This document shows positions 59,257 through 64,000 of a stretch of DNA of 64,000 nucleotides, piece after piece. The notes beneath the pieces are model-generated. The model did not search any database. It was not told where the DNA came from and saw only the letters and a program-made list of their open reading frames with translations. The number at the start of each line of letters is the position of its first letter. Position 1 is the first letter of the stretch. Made by a program: the position numbers and the translations under genes. Source of the stretch: Lentzea waywayandensis (GTDB taxonomy: Bacteria > Actinomycetota > Actinomycetes > Mycobacteriales > Pseudonocardiaceae); NCBI RefSeq assembly GCF_900115955.1, contig NZ_FOYL01000005.1, positions 186,001 through 250,000 on the forward strand. Direction: 5' to 3'.

Positions 59257-61593
59257 CTACACCCGCTCCCACAAGGCCGGGACGTTCGGCGGTTCCCAGC
59301 CGGGCAAGGAAGTGTGGCCCTGCCGGCAGCGATACGTCGAACCGCCGTGCGTCACCTGCGCACCGGTCGCGTAGGTGGTGTACGGCGCCCAGGCCGAGCC
59401 ACCTGGGTTCGTGGTCGTGGTGGTCGTGGACGTCGTGGTCGAGGTGGTCGTGCTGGTGGTGGTCGACGTCGGCGGGGTGCCGGAGCCACGCGGCAGGTCG
59501 CCCGCGATCGCGTAACTGGTGCCACCGAAGGTGAACGTGAAGTTCGACGGCGACGCGATCGGCATGTAGTAGTTCAGCCGGACGTCGACCGAGGCGCCCG
59601 GCGCGATGGTCTGCCAGCTCGGCAGCGTCACGACGACGTGCTGGAAGTCGCCGCGCAGGCCGCCGACGTTCGGGCCGCTGTGGCCTCGGGTCGTGACGGA
59701 GAGACCGAACCCGGACTGGTCGGTCATGCTGCCCGGTGCGCTGGTGCCGTAGTCGAACTCGACGCGGGTACCGCCGGGGATCGTCGTGGTGGAGTTGTTG
59801 GTGATCCTCATGGTCGGGTTGATCGGGTAGTTGGCGTCACCCAGGGCGAACCCGGACACGCCCACGTTGACGTTCAGCACGGACGAAGGCATGGCGCGAC
59901 CGGCTTTCGACGCGCCGTAGGGAGCGGCGCCGCGCAGGCCCGCGTCGATCTTCGAGATCAGCGTGTCGCCGATGTGGTACTGGGACTTGGCGCTGTCGTA
60001 GGCGTAGTCGCCGGCCAGCTCCCAGATCATGATGCCGCCCAGGCCCTTGCTGTTGACGTAGCTGGTCTTGGCCGCGATGGAGACGTCGTCCTCAGTGGAC
60101 AGGAAGACGCCCTTGGTGCTGTTCCACAACCATGGCGTCACCATCGTGCTGTTGTAGTTGCGGGAGTACGTGCCGGTGACGCGGTCGTCGGGGTCGTTGA
60201 CCGGGTCGAGGCCGTACTTGGTGAGGTAGTCCGGTGTTATGCCGTTCTGGAGGTTCATGGCGTGCCACATGGGGTTCACGCCCGAGGGCACCTCCATGCC
60301 GTTGAGCTCGTCGTGCCAGAGGTTGTCGATGCCGATGGCGCCGTTGCCGCACGGGACGGTCGACCCGACGGTCCCTCCTGTGCCGGGCGGGCACTGCGCC
60401 TGGTTGGGCAAGGCGGCGCGGCCCCACATCCCGTTGGTGCCGCCGGTGACGCCTCTCCAGCCGCGGGTGTAGAAGCCGACGCCGATGTTGATGCGGCCGG
60501 CCTGCATCGCACCGCGGAAGTAGTGATAGGCCCAGTCGGTGTTGAGGTAGCCCTGCCCGTCGTACTGCGGTGTCGTGTACACCTGCCAGTGCGCCAGTTC
60601 CGCGTCCTGGCCGTTGTCGTAGAGCGCGGCGTTCGGGCCCACGAAGTGGTTCCACGCGCCGTGCAGGTCGTAGCTCATGATGTTGAGGTAGTCGAGGTAC
60701 CGCGTGACGCCGTAGGTCTCCTGGCCGCGCAACAACCAGCCGGACGCCGGAACCGCTGCGGTCAGCAGGTAGTGCCTGCCATCGGCCGCTCCCGCGCGGT
60801 CCAGCTTGTCGCGCAACGTCCGCATCAGGTTCTCGTAGCCCGCCCACAACGTGCCGCGGTTGGCGTTGGAGATCCAGAAGTCGTCGGGGTTCCCCGCGTA
60901 GTTGTTGGACGTCGCGTACTCGTAGTCGATGTCCGCGCCGTTGAAACCGTAGGTGCGCAAGAAGGTCACGACCGAGTCGGCGAACGTGTTGATCGACGCC
61001 TGCGACTGCGCGAGCTTGTAGAAGCCACCCGTGGCGTTGCGGGTGCCGTCGGGGTTCAGGATCCCGCCCGACTCCGCCCAGCCGCCGATCGAGATCAGCG
61101 TCTTCACGTTCGGGTTCTGCTTCTTGTACTTGGTCAGCAGGTTGAAATGGCCCTTGTAGGACAGCGTCGGATCCATCTCGGCGCCAGGAACGCCAGGCCA
61201 CTCCATGCCGGTCGACGCGTTGTTCGCACCCGCGGGTCCGACCGAGATCCTGTTGTCCGTGCCGATGCCCGCGAACGCGTAGTTGATGTGGGTGATCTTG
61301 TTCCACGGGATGTTGCTCGCCAGGTACGCGGGCGCGCCGTTCTTCCCGGTGCGCCAGCTGGTGAAGTACCCGATCACGCGGCGGGACTTGTCCCCCATCA
61401 GCTCACGACCGGCGGTGTCGTAGACCGTGCAGTACGGGGTGTCGACGCCGGGCGTGCGGTACAGGCCGTCCGGGCGGCAGTCCTCGTGCCCCGCGGCCTG
61501 CGACGGGGCCGGGCTGACGAGGGCGACCACGACGAGACCCGCGAGGGTCACCAGGGCCGCGAGTAGCGGGAGGATCTTTCTGGAGAGGCGCAT
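59257..61593 (-). CDS. Secreted modular GH18 chitinase
   Basis: 778 aa. Signal peptide (about 1-34, SQA-AGHED). A GH18 barrel (about 55-590) with the catalytic DxxDxDxE-type motif NGADIDYE (Asp221, Asp223, acid/base Glu225), plus VIGYFTSWRT at strand 1 and the SIGGWAESGG motif at strand 3. A beta-sandwich module (about 615-725) follows, then a long Thr/Ser linker and a C-terminal CBM5/12 chitin-binding module (WAPYTTYATGAQVTHGGSTY...PNVPALWERV). Start ATG 61593 has AAGGAGG seven bases upstream. Controlled by the DasR-like site described separately. Confidence 0.95.
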   Translation of the reverse strand: MRLSRKILPLLAALVTLAGLVVVALVSPAPSQAAGHEDCRPDGLYRTPGVDTPYCTVYDTAGRELMGDKSRRVIGYFTSWRTGKNGAPAYLASNIPWNKITHINYAFAGIGTDNRISVGPAGANNASTGMEWPGVPGAEMDPTLSYKGHFNLLTKYKKQNPNVKTLISIGGWAESGGILNPDGTRNATGGFYKLAQSQASINTFADSVVTFLRTYGFNGADIDYEYATSNNYAGNPDDFWISNANRGTLWAGYENLMRTLRDKLDRAGAADGRHYLLTAAVPASGWLLRGQETYGVTRYLDYLNIMSYDLHGAWNHFVGPNAALYDNGQDAELAHWQVYTTPQYDGQGYLNTDWAYHYFRGAMQAGRINIGVGFYTRGWRGVTGGTNGMWGRAALPNQAQCPPGTGGTVGSTVPCGNGAIGIDNLWHDELNGMEVPSGVNPMWHAMNLQNGITPDYLTKYGLDPVNDPDDRVTGTYSRNYNSTMVTPWLWNSTKGVFLSTEDDVSIAAKTSYVNSKGLGGIMIWELAGDYAYDSAKSQYHIGDTLISKIDAGLRGAAPYGASKAGRAMPSSVLNVNVGVSGFALGDANYPINPTMRITNNSTTTIPGGTRVEFDYGTSAPGSMTDQSGFGLSVTTRGHSGPNVGGLRGDFQHVVVTLPSWQTIAPGASVDVRLNYYMPIASPSNFTFTFGGTSYAIAGDLPRGSGTPPTSTTTSTTTSTTTSTTTTTTNPGGSAWAPYTTYATGAQVTHGGSTYRCRQGHTSLPGWEPPNVPALWERV

Positions 61594-61661
61594 GCCGAAC
61601 CTCCTTGCAGGGAGGCGGCCTGTGCCACCCAGTCTGGGACCGGGAAACAGACCGGTCAATA

Positions 61662-61677
61662 CGAGGTATAGACCAAT
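61662..61677 (-). promoter_or_regulatory. DasR-like dre site upstream of the chitinase gene
   Basis: On the minus strand the site reads ATTGGTCTATACCTCG. It matches the dre consensus ACTGGTCTAGACCACT at 12 of 16 positions, including TGGTCTA and ACC. It lies about 70 bases upstream of the chitinase ATG. DasR is the GntR regulator that links N-acetylglucosamine to chitinase expression in Streptomyces. Confidence 0.6.
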
Positions 61678-61687
61678 CAACGATATA

Positions 61688-61727
61688 GTTGACATCGACT
61701 AGTTAGAGTCGGATAGTCGACATCAAC
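61688..61727 (+). promoter_or_regulatory. padR promoter with overlapping inverted-repeat operator
   Basis: Arms GTTGACATCGACTA (61688-61701) and TAGTCGACATCAAC (61714-61727) are inverted repeats at 12 of 14 positions with a 12-bp spacer. A -35 TTGACA (61689-61694) and -10 GATAGT (61712-61717) with 17-bp spacing lie inside it. A repressor bound here would block the promoter; autoregulation by the PadR protein is the simple reading. Confidence 0.72.
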
Positions 61728-61739
61728 CAAGGAGGACGC

Positions 61740-62330
61740 ATGCGGCGCAAGGTGTCGAACCCGCTGGCCCTGGCGGTGCTGGCACATCTCGTGATGGGCC
61801 CCATGCACCCCTACGAGCTGGGCAAACAGCTCAAGGACACCGGCAAGGACCGCAACATCAAGTTCAACCGCGGGTCGCTCTACATGGTCGTCGAGCAGCT
61901 GCGGAAGGCCGGGTTCGTCGCCGAGCAGGAGACCGTCAAGGACACCCAACGGCCCGAACGCACGATCTACGCACTGACCGGCACCGGACGCGACGAGCTG
62001 CACGACTGGATGCGCGAGCTTGTCCGCGACCCGGCGCACGAGTACCCGCAGTTCGGCGTGGCGCTGTCGCTCATCTCGGTGCTGGACCCGGTGGAGTCCG
62101 TGGAGTTGCTGCGCGCCCGTGCCGAAGCGCTCACGAAGGACCTCGACGAGACGCGCGCGATGGTCGGCAAGGCGACCGCCGACGGCGTCCAGTGGATCTT
62201 CCTCGTCGAGGAGGAGTACCGGATGTCGTTGGTGGAGGCCGAACTGCGGCTGGTCGAGAAGCTCACGGGGGAACTGTCGAAAGCCGAGTACCAGCACCAG
62301 TGGCGGGAATTCTTCGGGAGGGAACAGTGA
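61740..62330 (+). CDS. PadR-family transcriptional regulator
   Basis: 196 aa. Winged helix N-terminus (NPLALAVLAHLVMGPMHPYE, RGSLYMVVEQLRKAGFV, TIYALTGTGRDEL) followed by the Vir/AcrR-like dimerisation helices with long coiled segments. ATG with AAGGAGG at 61729-61735. PadR repressors respond to drugs or phenolics and usually sit next to the detoxifying gene they control. Its TGA overlaps the monooxygenase GTG. Confidence 0.93.
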   Translation: MRRKVSNPLALAVLAHLVMGPMHPYELGKQLKDTGKDRNIKFNRGSLYMVVEQLRKAGFVAEQETVKDTQRPERTIYALTGTGRDELHDWMRELVRDPAHEYPQFGVALSLISVLDPVESVELLRARAEALTKDLDETRAMVGKATADGVQWIFLVEEEYRMSLVEAELRLVEKLTGELSKAEYQHQWREFFGREQ

Positions 62331-63469
62331 AGGCTTTAGTAATCGGGGGCGGCATAGCGGGTCCGGTCACCGCGCTGGCCTTGCGGAAGGCCGGCATCGA
62401 CGCGGTGGTCTTCGAGGCGTACGACACGACCGCGGACGGCGTGGGCGGCATGTTGACCGTGGCACCCAACGGCCTGGCGGCGCTGAAGATCGCGGGTCTG
62501 GGTTCGGACTTCGGCGATCCCTTGCGCCACATGGTGATGACCGACGCCCAGGGCAGAACGCTCGGACGCATCACCGGAGACACCAGCCGGGTCGTGATGC
62601 GGGCCGAGCTGTACCAGCGGCTGCGCGAGCTGACGGTCGCCCAACGGATCAAGGTGGAGTACGGCAAGCGTCTCGTGGACGTGGAGAGCCGCGAAAACGG
62701 TGTCACCGCGACGTTCTCGGACGGCACCAGCGAGTCGGGTGACCTGCTGGTCGGCGCCGACGGCATCCGCTCGGTGGTCCGCAAGATCATCGATCCGGGC
62801 GCTCCCGACCCCGAGTACGTCGGCCTGCTGGGATTCGGCTCGTACGCGGAGAACAGCGGCGTGCACGGCGACCCGGAGACGATGTACTTCGTGTTCGGCA
62901 GCTCGTTCCTCGGCTACTGGGAACTACCGGACGGCACCATCGCGTGGTTCAACAACCTCGCGGTCCCCGAACCCCTGACGACGGCCGAGATGGACGCGAT
63001 CCCCGCCGCCACCTGGCTGGACCGGCTGCGTGAGGCCTATGGGGACGACATGCCGGCGAAGCAACTCCTGGCGCACAGCAGCACTGTCATCGGCGGCGGA
63101 CCGCTGGAGATCATGCCGAGCGTGCCGCGCTGGCACCGCGACCGCGTGGTGCTGGTCGGCGACTCCGCCCACGCCCCGAGCGCCAGTTCCGGTCAGGGCG
63201 CGTCACTGGCGGCCGAGTCGGCGGTGCAACTGGCCCGCTGCCTGCGCGACATCCCTGATCTGACCGAGGCTTTCGCCACCTACGAACGGCTGCGGCGGCC
63301 GAGGGTCGAACGGATCGCGGCCCGCGCGGCCCGCACCAACAGCAACAAGCGCGGCATCGGCCCGATCACCCGGCTGCTCATGCCGATCATGATGAAGGCC
63401 TTCGGGGCCAAGGCGTTCACGAAGGACCAGAACTACCGCGTCGACTGGGACGCTCAGGTCAGCCGATAG
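62327..63469 (+). CDS. FAD-dependent aromatic/drug monooxygenase
   Basis: 380 aa, PHBH-type fold. N-terminal FAD motif VIGGGIAGPVTALAL (GxGxxG at 7-12), middle DG-type motif LLVGADGIRSVVRK, and GD motif VVLVGDSAHAPSASSGQGAS. The size and layout match Tet(X)/rifampicin-monooxygenase-like drug-modifying enzymes as well as polyketide hydroxylases. GTG overlaps the padR stop by 4 bp, so they are cotranscribed and PadR most likely controls it. Substrate unknown. Its end overlaps the convergent response regulator gene by 16 bp. Confidence 0.9.
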   Translation: MKALVIGGGIAGPVTALALRKAGIDAVVFEAYDTTADGVGGMLTVAPNGLAALKIAGLGSDFGDPLRHMVMTDAQGRTLGRITGDTSRVVMRAELYQRLRELTVAQRIKVEYGKRLVDVESRENGVTATFSDGTSESGDLLVGADGIRSVVRKIIDPGAPDPEYVGLLGFGSYAENSGVHGDPETMYFVFGSSFLGYWELPDGTIAWFNNLAVPEPLTTAEMDAIPAATWLDRLREAYGDDMPAKQLLAHSSTVIGGGPLEIMPSVPRWHRDRVVLVGDSAHAPSASSGQGASLAAESAVQLARCLRDIPDLTEAFATYERLRRPRVERIAARAARTNSNKRGIGPITRLLMPIMMKAFGAKAFTKDQNYRVDWDAQVSR

Positions 63470-64000
63470 CCGTGCGACGGACGGTTCGCCATGCCGTACC
63501 GCGGCTGCACTTCCGCCTTGCCCATCGTCACCAGGTGCTCCAGATAGCGGCGCGCGCTCACGCGGGACAGTCCCGCCCGATCCCCGACCTCCTGGGCCGA
63601 GAGATCGTTCTGGCTGTCCCGCAACGCTTCGGTCACCAGCCGCAACGTCACCGCGGACAACCCCTTGGGCATGGCCAGGGCGCGCGGACGGTGGTGCATC
63701 AGCGAGTCGACCTCGTCCTGGTCCAGCACCTGCCCCAGCCGCTGCACCTCGATGCGCTGGGCGAGGTACTCCCGCATCCGGTCCAGGAACGCCGTGCGCG
63801 TGAACGGCTTCACCAGGTAGTTGTCCACGCCGCGGGACATGGCCTGCCGCACGGTCTCCCGTTCGCGGGCCGCCGTCACCGCGATGACGTCGACCGGTGG
63901 CCCACCGCGAGCCCTCAGCCGCGACAACACCTCCAGCCCGGACATGTCGGGCAGGTGGATGTCGAGCAGCACCAGGTCGGGCCGCAACGCCTCCACGGCC
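63454..64000 (-). CDS. CitB/DcuR-type response regulator (5' partial)
   Basis: About 182 residues visible; the gene runs past the right edge. The remaining receiver domain has the phosphoacceptor Asp in PDLVLLDIHLPDMSGLEVL and the Lys in YLVKPF. A linker leads to a C-terminal helix-turn-helix (about VTEALRDSQNDLSAQEVGDR then AGLSRVSARRYLEHLV), the arrangement of DctR/CitB/MalR regulators of C4-dicarboxylate or citrate uptake. The partner kinase gene should lie upstream, beyond the window. The GTG at 63996 is within the receiver and is not the start. Confidence 0.88.
   Translation of the reverse strand, partial: AVEALRPDLVLLDIHLPDMSGLEVLSRLRARGGPPVDVIAVTAARERETVRQAMSRGVDNYLVKPFTRTAFLDRMREYLAQRIEVQRLGQVLDQDEVDSLMHHRPRALAMPKGLSAVTLRLVTEALRDSQNDLSAQEVGDRAGLSRVSARRYLEHLVTMGKAEVQPRYGMANRPSHGYRLT

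Noticed and set aside
59410-59470. Short GTGGTCGT-type repeats resembling a CRISPR or microsatellite
   Set aside because: They encode the Thr/Ser linker of the chitinase in frame; there are no spacers.

Overview
The window is chromosomal DNA from a high-GC actinomycete. Third codon positions are strongly G/C-biased, GTG starts are common, and adjacent genes often overlap by 4 bp (GTGA or ATGA). The gene content fits the Pseudonocardiaceae, near Lentzea, Lechevalieria or Saccharothrix: a DUF5753 regulator paired with a DUF397 protein, secreted GH16 and GH18 enzymes with Thr-rich linkers and small C-terminal carbohydrate-binding modules, an ANTAR regulator beside polA and a branched-chain amino acid transporter, and a giant secreted RHS protein. 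The family is inferred from content. No rRNA, tRNA, CRISPR array, prophage or complete insertion sequence was seen. The only mobile-element trace is a short transposase relic near the left edge.

Layout. 1-5.3 kb: partial P-loop kinase, transposase relic, polA (minus), thioesterase, secreted lipase. 5.3-10.7 kb: minus-strand liv operon in the order livJ-livH-livM-livG-livF. 10.9-15.3 kb: membrane-anchored protein, ANTAR response regulator, a hypothetical protein, a lipoprotein and a PLDc_N-type membrane protein. 15.7-20.4 kb: ThDP enzyme, GT39 membrane glycosyltransferase, DUF5753/DUF397 pair and a DinB-like protein. 20.3-27.0 kb: a 2057-residue RHS/PA14 surface protein with two tiny membrane-protein genes downstream on the same strand.

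27.2-35.6 kb: a LysR regulator (with a HEAT-like partner) diverges from a tightly packed catabolic operon: ALDH7-type aldehyde dehydrogenase, FAD amine oxidase, Glu/Leu-type dehydrogenase, CaiB-type CoA-transferase, glutaryl-CoA dehydrogenase and a TetR regulator. The genes read best as a lysine/2-aminoadipate to glutaryl-CoA to crotonyl-CoA route. 35.6-41 kb: secreted cyclophilin, lipoprotein, and a histidine kinase/response regulator pair divergent from an FtsX-type ABC transporter. 41-47.7 kb: small MT0933-type antitoxin-like protein, GH16 glucanase under a CebR-like operator, membrane NACHT NTPase, tandem double-psi-barrel protein, RecQ.

47.8-54.5 kb: S15 Xaa-Pro peptidase, maleylacetate reductase, then a translationally coupled membrane esterase and aminoacyl-phosphatidylglycerol synthase. 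54.5-58.1 kb: NB-ARC/LuxR regulator facing two tandem LysE exporters, with a near-perfect 120-bp tandem duplication at the convergent junction. 58.1-64 kb: acetyltransferase, DUF4232 lipoprotein, modular GH18 chitinase with a DasR-like upstream site, PadR regulator with a clear self-operator plus its FAD monooxygenase, and a partial CitB-type response regulator at the right edge.

Themes. The polysaccharide enzymes carry recognisable sugar-responsive operators. Several loci are regulator-target pairs: LysR with the catabolic operon, the two-component pair with the ABC exporter, PadR with the monooxygenase. Start sites were moved from the longest possible frame where a Shine-Dalgarno sequence, family alignment or upstream overlap supported a different codon.
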